Source: Verrucomicrobiota bacterium
Lineage (GTDB): Bacteria; Verrucomicrobiota; Verrucomicrobiia; Chthoniobacterales; Terrimicrobiaceae
Direction: 5' to 3'
NCBI GenBank assembly: GCA_026398275.1
Contig: JAPLTF010000070.1
Coordinates: 50,532 to 114,531 of the forward strand
Length of the DNA stretch: 64,000 nucleotides
The notes under the pieces: generated by a model
What the model was told of the DNA's origin: nothing
Seen by the model: the letters and a program-made list of their open reading frames with translations, nothing else
The model's database searches: none
Shown: one piece after another, positions 7,621-16,534 of the stretch
How positions within the stretch are numbered: the stretch's first letter is position 1
Layout: each line of letters opens with the position of its first letter
Translations under genes and position numbers: made by a program

Positions 7621-8760
7621 TCAGGCCGTCGGTGTCGGCAGCTCCCGGTGGGTTTCGACCCAATGCCGGATCGATGCCCGCAGCTGATCCGCGGCCTCGC
7701 GGACATCCCTCTTGAGCGCGCGCATTTCGCGGCGGGAGATTTCTCCCCGGCGCTCGGCGGCTTCGCGGTATTGGACGAGGAGGGTTTCCCAGCGTTCGAG
7801 GGCGACATTCAGGCGGGTCCTGGCATTTTCCAGCATCGCGTGGAGCGAGTCGGTCAGCGGGTGCTGGTCGATGTGCGCCTGCAGGCGTCGCTCGTGCTCC
7901 GCGATCTGGGCCTTCAGGATTTTTTCCTCGGGCACGGTGCGCAGCCCCTTGACGAGCCCGACCTTGTTGAGCGCCCAGATCGTCCATTTTGTCGGGTCGA
8001 ACTGCCAGGGCTTCACTCCGTTGCGGTAGTCGTGCTGAAACTCGTGGTGAAAGTTGTGGTATCCCTCGCCGAATGTGCAGACGGCCATCAGGACGCTGTC
8101 CCTTGCCGTGCAATCGCTGGAATACGGCCGGTCGCCGATCCAGTGGCAGAGGGAGTTGATGCAAAATGTCATGTGATGCACGACCACGATGCGGGCCACG
8201 CCTGCGATCAGGAATGCACCGAGCGCGGCAACCGGTCCGCCCCAGGCCCAGCCGATGGCTGCGGGAAGGGCGAAGGCCATCGCGATGGCGACCGGGACAT
8301 AATATTCGTGCTGCCACCAGGCCAAACGGTCCTTTTGAAGGTCGCGCACCCATGTGAGCGGGGTCTCCGGGCCGGTGCGGAAGAGCAGCCAGCCGATGTG
8401 GGCATGGAAAAGCCCTCTGTTGATATCGTAGGGATCCTCCTCGTGATCCACGAATTTGTGGTGGCGGCGGTGGTCGGCCGACCATGCGAGCGCCGAGCCT
8501 TCAAATGCGGCGGCGCCGAACAGGAGGGTATACATCTTCACCGGCCAGCTCGCCTTGAAGGTCAGGTGGGAAAACAGCCTGTGGTAGCCGAGCGTGATGC
8601 TCATGCCGGTCGAGATCAGGAAGAACCAGAACAGCGTGATCTGGAACGCGTCCAGTCCGTAGTGCCAGATGTAGAGCGGCACGGCGGTGATCGTGGTCAC
8701 GAATGTTCCGATCAGGAAGATCGAGTTGGTCCAGCGGATGTAGTTCAGAAGTTCTTTCAT
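7621..8760 (-). CDS. Fatty-acid desaturase (acyl-CoA/acyl-lipid delta-9 type)
   Basis: Membrane di-iron desaturase. The three histidine boxes are present: HRLFSH at about 60-65, DHRRHH at 96-101 and GEGYHNFHHEF with HNFHH at 235-239. There are hydrophobic segments around 10-55, 75-90 and 155-200. It introduces a cis double bond into saturated acyl chains, using electrons from a separate redox partner not seen here. The bacterial core normally ends near residue 275; this one carries about 105 extra residues, charged and Leu/Arg/Glu-rich (ERRLQAHIDQ to DVREAADQL), predicted coiled coil. ATG 8758-8760 (MKELLNYIRW) is chosen because the enzyme begins there; upstream codons are Arg-rich non-homologous sequence. 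Confidence 0.88.
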   Translation of the reverse strand: MKELLNYIRWTNSIFLIGTFVTTITAVPLYIWHYGLDAFQITLFWFFLISTGMSITLGYHRLFSHLTFKASWPVKMYTLLFGAAAFEGSALAWSADHRRHHKFVDHEEDPYDINRGLFHAHIGWLLFRTGPETPLTWVRDLQKDRLAWWQHEYYVPVAIAMAFALPAAIGWAWGGPVAALGAFLIAGVARIVVVHHMTFCINSLCHWIGDRPYSSDCTARDSVLMAVCTFGEGYHNFHHEFQHDYRNGVKPWQFDPTKWTIWALNKVGLVKGLRTVPEEKILKAQIAEHERRLQAHIDQHPLTDSLHAMLENARTRLNVALERWETLLVQYREAAERRGEISRREMRALKRDVREAADQLRASIRHWVETHRELPTPTA

Positions 8761-8902
8761 AGATATAGCGGGGCGTGTTCCCCTGGAGTTTTGACCCCGG
8801 TCACACTTCCGCGCACCGTGGGGCCATAAGCGCCTCTTGTCAACCAGAACACACCAGAACACACTGGACCAGGGTGGCGGGAGCTGGCAGGGTCAAGCTT
8901 CC

Positions 8903-9850
8903 ATGAAATTCCCCCGACTGGTTGGCGTTTTTGTTTTTCTGTCGATTTCCCTGCTTCGTGCGCAGCAGCAGGACGTTGCTCCGCCGAATGTGGACTCGAT
9001 CATCAAGGAGATCGAGGCTCTGGAGCTCAAGCAGAAGCAGGGCAAAATCTCTGAGCGGAATGCCCTTCTCGGGGCGATCCAGTCAGCGGCCGCGAGCGGG
9101 CCCGCTGCCGCGAATTTCTATACCCAGGCGGTGGAGGAGGTCAATTTCAAGGGCAAAAAGGACAAGGTGGAAGCGTTTATCGGCTGGAAAAAATCCCATT
9201 CCGACCTGCTCCGCACGAAGGAGATGCAGACGGCCCTGCTGCTGCATCTGAAATATCTCCTGCTGGCGCTTCAGCGGAAGGAGCTGGAGAAGCCGGAGAC
9301 CCAGCTTCCCGCAGTGATGGCGTACCTGAACGAGCTGATCGCCTGCGACGACCTGTTTGCGGACCAGAAGCCGCCCAACGACGAGACGCGAAACCTCCTC
9401 GCCCAGCCGCTCAATCAGTCGGTTTTTGCCCAGTGGTTGAGGCTCGGGGAATGGCTTCCCGACGATAAAACCTGGGAGGGCCGCCCGGGGAACATCTCCG
9501 GGATTCTCGAAAAAAATGTGCGTTCGGTGATGCGCGATACAAAAGATCCGCAGCTCATCCAGACATGGGATCTGGAGATGAAGGTCGAGGCGGCCCGGAT
9601 CACCACCGGGCGCTCCGACCATCAGGCGGATCAATTCAACGCCGTCAACCGCCCCAGGCTGCAGTTCAAACAAGCGCAGGACATGATCATTGTCGGGCAG
9701 CCGAACCGGGCGCTGGCGCAGATGATCACGCTCGTGCGGACGAGTCCGTCACATCCGGATTTCGCCACCTGGGTGGCGAAGATCCGCGAGCTCGTCAAGC
9801 CGGCTTCGCCCCAAACATCGCCTTCACCAGCTCCTGATACCGCTCCGTGA
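8903..9850 (+). CDS. Secreted protein of unknown function
   Basis: MKFPRLVGVFVFLSISLLRAQQQ is a signal peptide with probable cleavage after LRA. The mature protein of about 295 residues is mostly helical and hydrophilic, starting with a charged helix (SIIKEIEALELKQKQGK), and ends in a Pro/Ser-rich tail. I see no enzymatic motif and no membrane segment beyond the signal. It resembles lineage-specific periplasmic proteins of Verrucomicrobia. ATG 8903 is preferred over an upstream start because the signal peptide begins there. The 3' end overlaps the convergent acyl-CoA ligase gene by 56 bases. Confidence 0.7.
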   Translation: MKFPRLVGVFVFLSISLLRAQQQDVAPPNVDSIIKEIEALELKQKQGKISERNALLGAIQSAAASGPAAANFYTQAVEEVNFKGKKDKVEAFIGWKKSHSDLLRTKEMQTALLLHLKYLLLALQRKELEKPETQLPAVMAYLNELIACDDLFADQKPPNDETRNLLAQPLNQSVFAQWLRLGEWLPDDKTWEGRPGNISGILEKNVRSVMRDTKDPQLIQTWDLEMKVEAARITTGRSDHQADQFNAVNRPRLQFKQAQDMIIVGQPNRALAQMITLVRTSPSHPDFATWVAKIRELVKPASPQTSPSPAPDTAP

Positions 9851-11720
9851 TGACGTGGCGCTTGAGCTTGTAGGTGTTGGTCAGCTCATCGCCCACCTCG
9901 AACGACCTCGGGACGAATCGCCAGACCGCAATCCTCTCGAAGGGCTTGAACCCGGTCTCGGCGCCCACGAGCCTGCGGATTTCGGCATCCATGAGCCGGT
10001 GGGCGTCCTCGCGGGGGAGGATGTCCGCGATATGCGCCACCTTCAGCCCCGCGGCGCGGAATCCATCTGCGGCGGGAACAATCAGGGCACCGAGGTTCTT
10101 TTCATCCTGCCCGACGACCATGCATTGCTCGATGAGCGGCGAGCTGACCAGTCGCGCCTCGATCGGAACCGGCTCCACGTTTTCCCCGCTCAGGAGCACG
10201 ATCGTGTCCTTCGATCGCCCAAGGATTTTCAGGCAGTTGTTGAATGTCACCATCCCGATGTCGCCGGTATTGAACCACCCGTCCCGGAGGACATGGTCCG
10301 TTCCGGCCGGATCCTTGTAGTAGCCGTTCATGACCTGGGGGCCGCGCACATGGATCTCCCCGCGCTTTCCGCGCCCGTGGCCCCGGCTCCATGTGCTCGG
10401 GTAAAGAACGTCACCCGTGTGCAGGTCGACGATCCGGATTTCTGTTCCCGGATAGGGGTGGCCGACGGTGCCGATGACCAGGTTTTTCCACGTGCGGACG
10501 GCGAGCACCGGCGATGTCTCGGTGAGGCCGTAGCCCTCGAGGACCGGGATTCCGATGAAGTTGAAAAACTCATCCACATGCGGCTGCAGGGCGCCGCCTC
10601 CGGAGATCGTGCCGCGGAACCGCCCGCCGACGATGCTGCGAAGTTTCGACAGCACGAGGCCGTCCAGAATCCGGTGCGGCACGACGGAGAGCAGCCAGCC
10701 TGCGGCACGCGACACGGCGAGGGCGAGGCTTTGCGTCAGTCCGCGCCCGGTCATGTCGAGTTCCTGGCCCATGAAAAACCGCTCCGCGCGGTGGACATTC
10801 CGGGCGCTCGCATACGCGGCATGGAAGAGGATCCGGCGCACGGGCGGGGCGGATTTCACGTTCGAGAGAATTTTTTGGTAGAGGCTTTCCCAGAGCCGGG
10901 GGGCGGATGCCATGAGGGTGGGGCGGACGACTTTCAAGTCCTCCCCGATCGCACGCAGGCTTGTGTAATACGTGCAGGCCCCCATTGCGATGGCGACCAT
11001 CTCGAAGATCCGTTCGTAACTGTGCCAGACCGGGAGGATCGAGAGTGTCCGGTCACCGGGTTCGAGGTTGAACGGCAGGTTGGCGATCTGCGAGCACATG
11101 TTCGCGTGCGTGAGCTGGACGCCTTTCGGAGTTCCCGTCGTGCCCGACGTGTAGATGATCGTGAAGAGGTCGTCCGGCTTCACGGCCGCCGCGCGATCGA
11201 TCGCGGAGCGGTCGCCGGACTGCCGCAGCCTGGCTCCTTCCCGGATCAGATCCTCCAGCCGGAGAACCCCTCGCGGAGGCTCGCCGCCGGACGACATCAG
11301 GATGACTTTCTCGTGCCGCTTCAGCCGGTGGTGGCATCGCTGAACTTTTTCAAGGACAGTCAGGTTTTCGACGAAAACCACGCGCGCGTCGGCATGGTTG
11401 AGGATGTAAACCAGCTCGTCGTCGGTGATGTCCGTCCCCCGGGGAACGTCGGCCGCCCCGGCGAGCAGGATGCCGTAGTCGCAGAAAATCCACTCCAGCC
11501 GGTTGTCTGCGATCAGCCCGACATGATCCCCGGCGCGCACGCCAAGCGGAATGAGCGCCGTTGCGAGGTCGAGCCCGGTTTCATAAAGTTCGCGAAAGCT
11601 TGTTGGGATGAACTTCCCCGAGGCATCTTTTCTCGCAAACGCCGGGAGATCGCCGAATCGTTCAGCCGCTCCGGCGTAGACTTCAGTAAGGGTGGGGGCG
11701 ACGATGCGATGTTCCGGCAT
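9795..11720 (-). CDS. fadD: Long-chain fatty-acid--CoA ligase (AMP-forming)
   Basis: ANL-superfamily acyl-CoA synthetase, about 641 residues. The P-loop-like motif YTSGTTGTPKG is at about 190-200, followed by the long-chain ligase region LPVWHSYERIFE, the A5 motif GYGLTETSP, the DGWFNTGDIG motif and the GRSKDTIVLLSGENVEP hinge and C-terminal lid with a catalytic Lys in TYKLKRHVI. It activates free fatty acids to acyl-CoA via acyl-adenylate, for beta-oxidation or for lipid synthesis, and would pair sensibly with the nearby desaturase. ATG 11718-11720 gives MPEHRIVAPTLTEVYAGAAE, the normal N-terminus. Gene symbol by family resemblance. Confidence 0.87.
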   Translation of the reverse strand: MPEHRIVAPTLTEVYAGAAERFGDLPAFARKDASGKFIPTSFRELYETGLDLATALIPLGVRAGDHVGLIADNRLEWIFCDYGILLAGAADVPRGTDITDDELVYILNHADARVVFVENLTVLEKVQRCHHRLKRHEKVILMSSGGEPPRGVLRLEDLIREGARLRQSGDRSAIDRAAAVKPDDLFTIIYTSGTTGTPKGVQLTHANMCSQIANLPFNLEPGDRTLSILPVWHSYERIFEMVAIAMGACTYYTSLRAIGEDLKVVRPTLMASAPRLWESLYQKILSNVKSAPPVRRILFHAAYASARNVHRAERFFMGQELDMTGRGLTQSLALAVSRAAGWLLSVVPHRILDGLVLSKLRSIVGGRFRGTISGGGALQPHVDEFFNFIGIPVLEGYGLTETSPVLAVRTWKNLVIGTVGHPYPGTEIRIVDLHTGDVLYPSTWSRGHGRGKRGEIHVRGPQVMNGYYKDPAGTDHVLRDGWFNTGDIGMVTFNNCLKILGRSKDTIVLLSGENVEPVPIEARLVSSPLIEQCMVVGQDEKNLGALIVPAADGFRAAGLKVAHIADILPREDAHRLMDAEIRRLVGAETGFKPFERIAVWRFVPRSFEVGDELTNTYKLKRHVITERYQELVKAMFGAKPA

Positions 11721-11795
11721 GGGATGAAAGCGATTCAAGAGAGCTCTTTCCCGCGGGTTGCGCAAACAGTTTTCTCTGCTACAATTTCCTTCAGT

Positions 11796-11984
11796 ATGAA
11801 ATCCATCATCACACTTCTCTCCGTCGCCTTCATCGCATCCGTCGGTTTCACCGGCTGCTGCACAAAGGGAGCACAAAGCAACTGCCCGATGAAGAACAAG
11901 CCAGCCTGCAGCGCCACCGGCACGTCGTGCTGCGCCAGCTCCACGGCTACCTGCCCGATGAAGAAGAAGACCTCCTCACAGTAG
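11796..11984 (+). CDS. 62-residue Cys-rich lipoprotein-like peptide
   Basis: MKSIITLLSVAFIASVGFTGC ends in a lipobox-like VGFTGC, so Cys21 may be lipidated; if not, it is an ordinary signal peptide. The mature part has Cys in pairs and in repeated SNCPMKNK / ATCPMKKK units, the two sharing a CPMK(N/K)K motif. Such CPMK repeats, like the CC clusters of the peptides at 6935-7458, suggest metal or thiol chemistry at the cell surface. It is divergent to the acyl-CoA ligase gene, with 75 bases between starts. No family recognised. Confidence 0.55.
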   Translation: MKSIITLLSVAFIASVGFTGCCTKGAQSNCPMKNKPACSATGTSCCASSTATCPMKKKTSSQ

Positions 11985-12161
11985 TAGGAGGCATAGCAGG
12001 GGGCGCGGGAGCATGGTTGCGGAATATTCCACGAGCCTTGCGGCGATGCCGTTTGCCGCTGGCGTGCCCGCAGCCGGCGGGGACCCCGCGCGTCTGTTTG
12101 CAGGCGAGCGGAAATGACCGCCGTGGTCGCATCACCGAAAGTTGCATAAGTAGAAGAAGTG

Positions 12162-12290
12162 GCGGCGAAGCCGCGATCACGCCTCGACAGAGCGAGGCGG
12201 CTACATCGGGGCGCAAGGCGTCGCTGGGGCCTTGGTGTTGTAGCAACGGCGCTGTGTCGCCGTGTTCGTCCCGACCCGCGCGAAGCGCGC
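12162..12290. repeat. Cluster of REP-like palindromes (inverted pair)
   Basis: The 372-base gap between the Cys-rich peptide and the UPF0173 gene has no convincing gene. It holds four short hairpins: GCGGC-GAA-GCCGC (12162-12174), GCCTCG-ACAGAG-CGAGGC (12181-12198), ACGGCG-CTGTGT-CGCCGT (12246-12263) and GCGCG-AAG-CGCGC (12278-12290). The second and third are the same unit in opposite orientation: reading the second on the minus strand gives GTAGC..C..CGCTCTGTCG, the third on plus gives GTAGC..C..CGCTGTGTCG, with stem bases changed in pairs. This is the arrangement of REP/BIME elements. The flanking bases before 12162 show nothing else. Confidence 0.5.
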
Positions 12291-12356
12291 TCACTGCCTC
12301 CCGCGCGGGGCTGCGAAGCATTGGACAAATCCGGCCGCGTGTGATTGCGTGGGACC

Positions 12357-13037
12357 ATGAAACTCACCTATTTCGGGCACTCGTGTTTTCTTGTGGAGAG
12401 CGGCGGACAGAAGTTGCTTTTTGATCCGTTCATCACTCCGAACCCGCTGGCGAAAGGCGTGGATATTTCAAAAATCCAGGCGGACCTGATCCTGCTCTCC
12501 CACGGCCATGTCGACCATGTGGCCGATGCGGTGGCGCTCGCGAGCCAGACCGGTGCGCCGGTGGTGAGCAATTGGGAAGTGTCCGAGTGGCTCGGGCGGC
12601 AGGGGCTTACGAACCTTGTGGCTATGAACCACGGCGGATCCAGGAGCTTCGGCTTCGGTCGCGTGAAGATGACCGGCGCGATCCATTCCAGCACGATGCC
12701 GGATGGCTCGGCCGGCGGAAACCCCGGCGGCTATGTCGTGGAGTTCGCGGAGGGGGCGTTCTATTATTCCGGCGACACGGCGCTCACGATGGACATGAAG
12801 CTGATTCCGGAAGAATTTGCGATCCGGTTCGCGGTCCTGCCGATCGGTGACAACTTCACGATGGGCGCATCCGACGCCACCAGGGCCGCCGGATTCGTGG
12901 ACACGAGCATCGTCGTCGGCGTCCACTACAATACATTTCCTCCGATTGTGATCAACAAGGAGGAAGCAGTCGCAACCTTTTCAAAATCCGGGCGGACGCT
13001 GCTGCTGCCGGCGATTGGGGAAACGGTGGAGATTTGA
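12357..13037 (+). CDS. UPF0173 family metal-dependent hydrolase
   Basis: Beta-lactamase-fold protein of 226 residues. MKLTYFGHSCFL at the N-terminus is the UPF0173 hallmark; the metal motif SHGHVDH is at about 48-54, and further ligands are supplied by GAIHSS, YYSGDTALT and the C-terminal VGVHYNTFPPI. It should bind two metals, probably Zn. The substrate is unknown; relatives show broad hydrolase activity. ATG 12357 is the natural start because the conserved MKLTYFGHS begins there. It stands alone, with repeat-rich DNA upstream and a convergent DNA-repair gene downstream. Confidence 0.88.
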   Translation: MKLTYFGHSCFLVESGGQKLLFDPFITPNPLAKGVDISKIQADLILLSHGHVDHVADAVALASQTGAPVVSNWEVSEWLGRQGLTNLVAMNHGGSRSFGFGRVKMTGAIHSSTMPDGSAGGNPGGYVVEFAEGAFYYSGDTALTMDMKLIPEEFAIRFAVLPIGDNFTMGASDATRAAGFVDTSIVVGVHYNTFPPIVINKEEAVATFSKSGRTLLLPAIGETVEI

Positions 13038-13127
13038 TCCGCCCTCGGGTCGGAGGTGACGATTTTGGCGCAACCGAGCTCAGCCACAGCAGCGCAAACG
13101 GGCGGAGTGTGGGCGTTGCCGGATTTT

Positions 13128-13814
13128 TCACCTGGCGAGATATTGCTTGCGGCGGCTTTCCGGAAATTTTTCAATCGCGTAGCGCAGCATCGTTCGCGGC
13201 ATGCGCGCCCGGTTTTCATCCAGGAAGTTTTCCAGGGCGCGCACGTCCCGCTTGCCGGCCTCGCGCAGCATCCACCCGCAGGCCTTGTGCATGAGGTCGT
13301 GCGGGTCGCTCAGGAGCTTGTTTGCCAGGGAGAACGTGTCGCTCACGTCGCCGGCACGGATGAATGCAAACGTTGAGATGATCGCGATCCGTCTATCCCA
13401 AAGCCATGGCGAGGACGCCAGCTTCCTGAGCGGGGCGCGGTTGCGGCCGAGCAGCCAGGCCCCGATGATTTTGTAGGCGGAAACGTCCACCAGATCCCAG
13501 TTGTTGATCCACCGCGTTCCGGAAAGATAAAACTCGTAAACCGCCCTGCGCACCGAGTCGTCACCCCGCTCGAATCTCCGCACAAGGATCAGAAGGGCGA
13601 GGAGGCGCTCCTCGTGCCATTTGGATTGCAAAAGCCCCCGCACATCCGAACGGCCATCATCCAACTTCGCCAGCGCGCGGACCTCCGGGACACGGACTCC
13701 CAGAAAGCAGTCGCCCTCGCCATATTCCCCGGGTCCGGATTTAAAAAACCAGGCCGCCGTCTCCGCATGCCCCGGCCGGATCCGGTCGCGCAACTGGTGA
13801 CGGAATATCTCCAT
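13128..13814 (-). CDS. DNA alkylation repair protein, AlkD-like
   Basis: About 228 residues of ARM/HEAT-like helical repeats. Recognisable family features are KSGPGEYGEGDCFLGVRVPEVR near the N-terminus, SKWHEERLLALLILV, TRWINNWDLVDVSAYKIIG (the WD motif at the DNA-lesion site) and SDPHDLMHKACGWMLREAGKRD. AlkD enzymes excise N3- and N7-alkylated purines without base flipping. Length and motif order match AlkD-like proteins of Bacteroidetes and Verrucomicrobia. It is transcribed divergently from the secreted protein gene at 13867, with 52 bases between starts. Confidence 0.88.
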   Translation of the reverse strand: MEIFRHQLRDRIRPGHAETAAWFFKSGPGEYGEGDCFLGVRVPEVRALAKLDDGRSDVRGLLQSKWHEERLLALLILVRRFERGDDSVRRAVYEFYLSGTRWINNWDLVDVSAYKIIGAWLLGRNRAPLRKLASSPWLWDRRIAIISTFAFIRAGDVSDTFSLANKLLSDPHDLMHKACGWMLREAGKRDVRALENFLDENRARMPRTMLRYAIEKFPESRRKQYLAR

Positions 13815-13866
13815 TGCGGAGTTTGTAGCTTGCAGCGCCCCTGTCGAAAATGCAGAAATTCAGATC

Positions 13867-14472
13867 GTGAATATCACTCTCCGAGCCGCCGTGTCCGCCA
13901 TCGTGTTCGCCACTTCCTGCCTTCCCGCATTCGCGGAGTTGGGCAGCACCGGGGCGGCAAAAAAGACCGTGGTTGTCGCCGGTTCCCCGGCCGGCCAGGC
14001 GTTTTCGGAGGATCGTCCGGATTACCTGCATTTCAAGGAGGTGGTGGTGACGCGCGAGGGAGCCCAGCGGCTGAAGTTCGATATCAAGCTGCAGGGCAAG
14101 ATTCCGACGAACCTCAAGGATGCCGTGCAGTATTACATCGGATTCGACATCGACAGCGATCCCGCCACGGGGGGCAATGCGGTAACAGTCTCGAACTTCG
14201 GGCAGGACATCGGGGTCTTCATTTCCCAGGGTCTGGGCGACGTCCGCTTCCACTGCGACAGCAACTCCGTGGAATACAAGGGCCGCAAGCGGGACATCGT
14301 GATCAGCGGGCTCAAGGTCAAAGACGATAAAATTGTCGTCGAGGTCCGGTCCGAGTTGTTCAGCCAGTTCGAGAGCTTCAAATTTTTCCTGAGCGCAAGC
14401 CACACTCGCTATGACCACGGAAAAAAGTTGAGCGACATCCAGGTGAGCACCACTCCGGTGACCCTGTTCTGA
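13867..14472 (+). CDS. Secreted beta-rich protein of unknown function
   Basis: A GTG start gives MNITLRAAVSAIVFATSCLPAFAE, a signal peptide ending in AFA. The mature part of about 178 residues alternates short strands (HFKEVVVTRE, LKFDIKLQGKI, YYIGFDIDSDPATGG, DIVISGLKVKDDKIVVEVRSELF) in the style of a single beta-sandwich domain, similar to DOMON or CBM9-like folds. DIDSDPATGG resembles the calcium or ligand loop in these folds. The identification is by pattern only. Neighbours do not suggest a role: AlkD upstream and a histidine kinase convergent downstream. Confidence 0.6.
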   Translation: MNITLRAAVSAIVFATSCLPAFAELGSTGAAKKTVVVAGSPAGQAFSEDRPDYLHFKEVVVTREGAQRLKFDIKLQGKIPTNLKDAVQYYIGFDIDSDPATGGNAVTVSNFGQDIGVFISQGLGDVRFHCDSNSVEYKGRKRDIVISGLKVKDDKIVVEVRSELFSQFESFKFFLSASHTRYDHGKKLSDIQVSTTPVTLF

Positions 14473-14491
14473 TACCCGGAGGCACCGGAAT

Positions 14492-16534
14492 TCAGGCCCA
14501 GCGCCGGATGCATTCGGCGAGCTCCTGCTTGCGCAGCGGCTTGGTGAGGTAGTCGTCCATGCCCGCCTCAATCGCGCGCTCGCGGTCGCCCCGGATGGCG
14601 GCCGCGCTGAGGCCGACGATTTTCCTGCGGCCTGCGAGCTCGCCGGATTTTTCCAGCTCCCGGATCGAGCGTGTCGCCTGATAGCCATCCATGCGGGGCA
14701 TCTGGCAGTCCATGAAGATGAGGTCGAAGGCTGACTGGCGGAGGGATTCCAGGGCTTCGAGCCCGTCCTGTGCGAACGAGAGCCGGGAGATTCCGAGGGC
14801 GCGGAGGAAATTTTCCGCGATGACCTTGTTGAGGCGGTTGTCCTCGACGAGGAGGACATGGAGGTCGAGCGACCCGGCTTGTGGCGGTGCGGGTTGCTTT
14901 TCCACGGAGGCGCCTGGTTCGGCGGATTCTCCACCGGTTCCTGGCTTGCCGGCCGATCTCAGCGGGATCTCGAAGGAAAATTCCGCGCCTTCACCCAAGC
15001 AGCTTTGCACGGTAAGCTCGCCACCCATGAGGTTCACAAGATTCTTTGAGATGGCCAGCCCGAGCCCGGTTCCGCCGTATTTGCGGGATGTTGAGGCGTC
15101 AGCCTGCGTGAATGGGGAGAACAGGTTCGCAATCCTGTCTGCGGGAATTCCGATCCCGGTATCTCTGACGGAAAAACGGATGCGCCCGCCGGGGCGGGGC
15201 GTCACGGTGATGTCGACGCGCCCCATCTCGGTGAACTTGACGGCGTTTCCGGCGAGATTCGTCAAAACCTGGCGCAAGCGCATGGGATCTCCGCAGACCG
15301 ATGAAGGCATTGTGGAATCCGGGTTATACACGAGATCGATCCCCTGCTTTCGGGCGGCCGGGGTGACGACATCGATCACGCCCGCCACGAGCTGATCGAG
15401 GCGGAATTCCGTGTCCTCAAGCTCGATTTGCGCGGACTCGATCTTCGAGTAATCGAGGATGTCATTGATCGTCGAAAGCAGCGCGTGGCCGCTCGTGAGG
15501 GTCATCTCCACAAATTCCGTCTGCTTTTCCGTCAGCTCGGTTGCCCCGAGCAGTTCGGTCGCCCCGATGATTCCGTTGAGCGGGGTGCGGATTTCATGGC
15601 TCATGATGGCGAGGAACGCCGACTTCGCCTTGTTCGCCTCATCCGCTGCATGCTTGGCGCGCTGAAGTTCCTCCTCCTGCTGCTTGCGCTGGGTGATGTC
15701 GGAATGCGTGCCCGACATGCGCAGGGCTCTGCCGTCCGGCGACCAGGCGGTGACCTTGCCGCGATCCCTCACCCAGATCCAGTTGCCGCCCTTGTGGAGC
15801 ATCCGGCATTCGCAGTCGTAGTATTCAACTTCCTTCGCGAACACTTTTTCCAGCATCCCGTTCGAGCGGATCAGATCACCCGGGTGGCACAGTTTCCTCC
15901 ATGGGCTGAGGCCGAACGACTCGAGCTCGCCGCGGGTGTAGCCCACCATTTCCGCCCAGCGGTCGCTGAACTCCAGTTTTCCAGTGGGGATGTCCCAGTC
16001 CCATGTCCCGACGCGCGTCGCCTCAAGGACCTGGCCGATCTTGTCGAACTGGGCCGCGAGGTCGGCCTGTGTCCGGGTCAGCTCCTGGCGCACGTTCCAA
16101 TGCCCGACCAGCGAGTGGACCAGGAGGGAGAATTCCTCCGCGACAAACGGTTTGCGGACAAAGAAGACGCCCCCGCTTAATTTCGAGCGGATCTCTTCGA
16201 CGGGAACATCGGAGAATGCGGTGGAGATCACGATGTTGATCTCCGGGTCAATCTCCCGCATCCCGACGGCGACCGCCAGCCCGCTCATGGTCGGCATCCG
16301 CATATCCACGATGCAGAGCGGATGCCTGGAGCCCGATGCCGCGGCGCCGCGGTAGTAATCAAGTAGCTTTCCCGGTTCCGAAAATGTGAGGCAGCCGAGG
16401 TCCGCCTCGTGCGATGGGCCGGGCGAGGGGGGAAGGATGTCAAATTCCGGGCGATTCGACCTCGCGAATATTTTCTGATAAAACGTCAGGATTTCCGGGT
16501 CGTCATCCGCGACGAGGATGGTGGACTCACTCAT
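14492..16534 (-). CDS. Hybrid sensor histidine kinase (REC-PAS-HisKA-HATPase-REC)
   Basis: Soluble 680-residue signalling protein. It opens with a receiver domain (acidic DDD at 10-12, phospho-Asp77 in CIVDMRMP, Lys in VRKPF), then a coiled linker, a PAS domain with PAC end at about 165-290 (GTWDWDIPTGKLEFSDRW to THSDITQRK), the phosphoacceptor box SHEIRTPLNG with His313, HATPase motifs NLAGNAVKFT, DTGIGIP and GGTGLGLAI at about 425-515, and a C-terminal receiver with Asp609 in IFMDCQMPRMDG. This allows a phosphorelay His-Asp and input from another kinase through the N-terminal receiver. Its start overlaps the end of the shortened membrane kinase upstream by 8 bases, so they form a coupled pair. 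Confidence 0.92.
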   Translation of the reverse strand: MSESTILVADDDPEILTFYQKIFARSNRPEFDILPPSPGPSHEADLGCLTFSEPGKLLDYYRGAAASGSRHPLCIVDMRMPTMSGLAVAVGMREIDPEINIVISTAFSDVPVEEIRSKLSGGVFFVRKPFVAEEFSLLVHSLVGHWNVRQELTRTQADLAAQFDKIGQVLEATRVGTWDWDIPTGKLEFSDRWAEMVGYTRGELESFGLSPWRKLCHPGDLIRSNGMLEKVFAKEVEYYDCECRMLHKGGNWIWVRDRGKVTAWSPDGRALRMSGTHSDITQRKQQEEELQRAKHAADEANKAKSAFLAIMSHEIRTPLNGIIGATELLGATELTEKQTEFVEMTLTSGHALLSTINDILDYSKIESAQIELEDTEFRLDQLVAGVIDVVTPAARKQGIDLVYNPDSTMPSSVCGDPMRLRQVLTNLAGNAVKFTEMGRVDITVTPRPGGRIRFSVRDTGIGIPADRIANLFSPFTQADASTSRKYGGTGLGLAISKNLVNLMGGELTVQSCLGEGAEFSFEIPLRSAGKPGTGGESAEPGASVEKQPAPPQAGSLDLHVLLVEDNRLNKVIAENFLRALGISRLSFAQDGLEALESLRQSAFDLIFMDCQMPRMDGYQATRSIRELEKSGELAGRRKIVGLSAAAIRGDRERAIEAGMDDYLTKPLRKQELAECIRRWA

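Noticed and set aside
9855..11795. Open frame opposite the acyl-CoA ligase, in frame with the Cys-rich peptide
   Set aside because: Only the last 62 codons, from ATG 11796, have a signal peptide and Cys pattern; the upstream part is a shadow of the ligase gene.
11985..12356. Minus-strand open frame of about 210 codons in the gap before UPF0173
   Set aside because: It is Arg/Ala/Ser-rich, crosses several palindromes and has no domain, signal peptide or ribosome-binding site.
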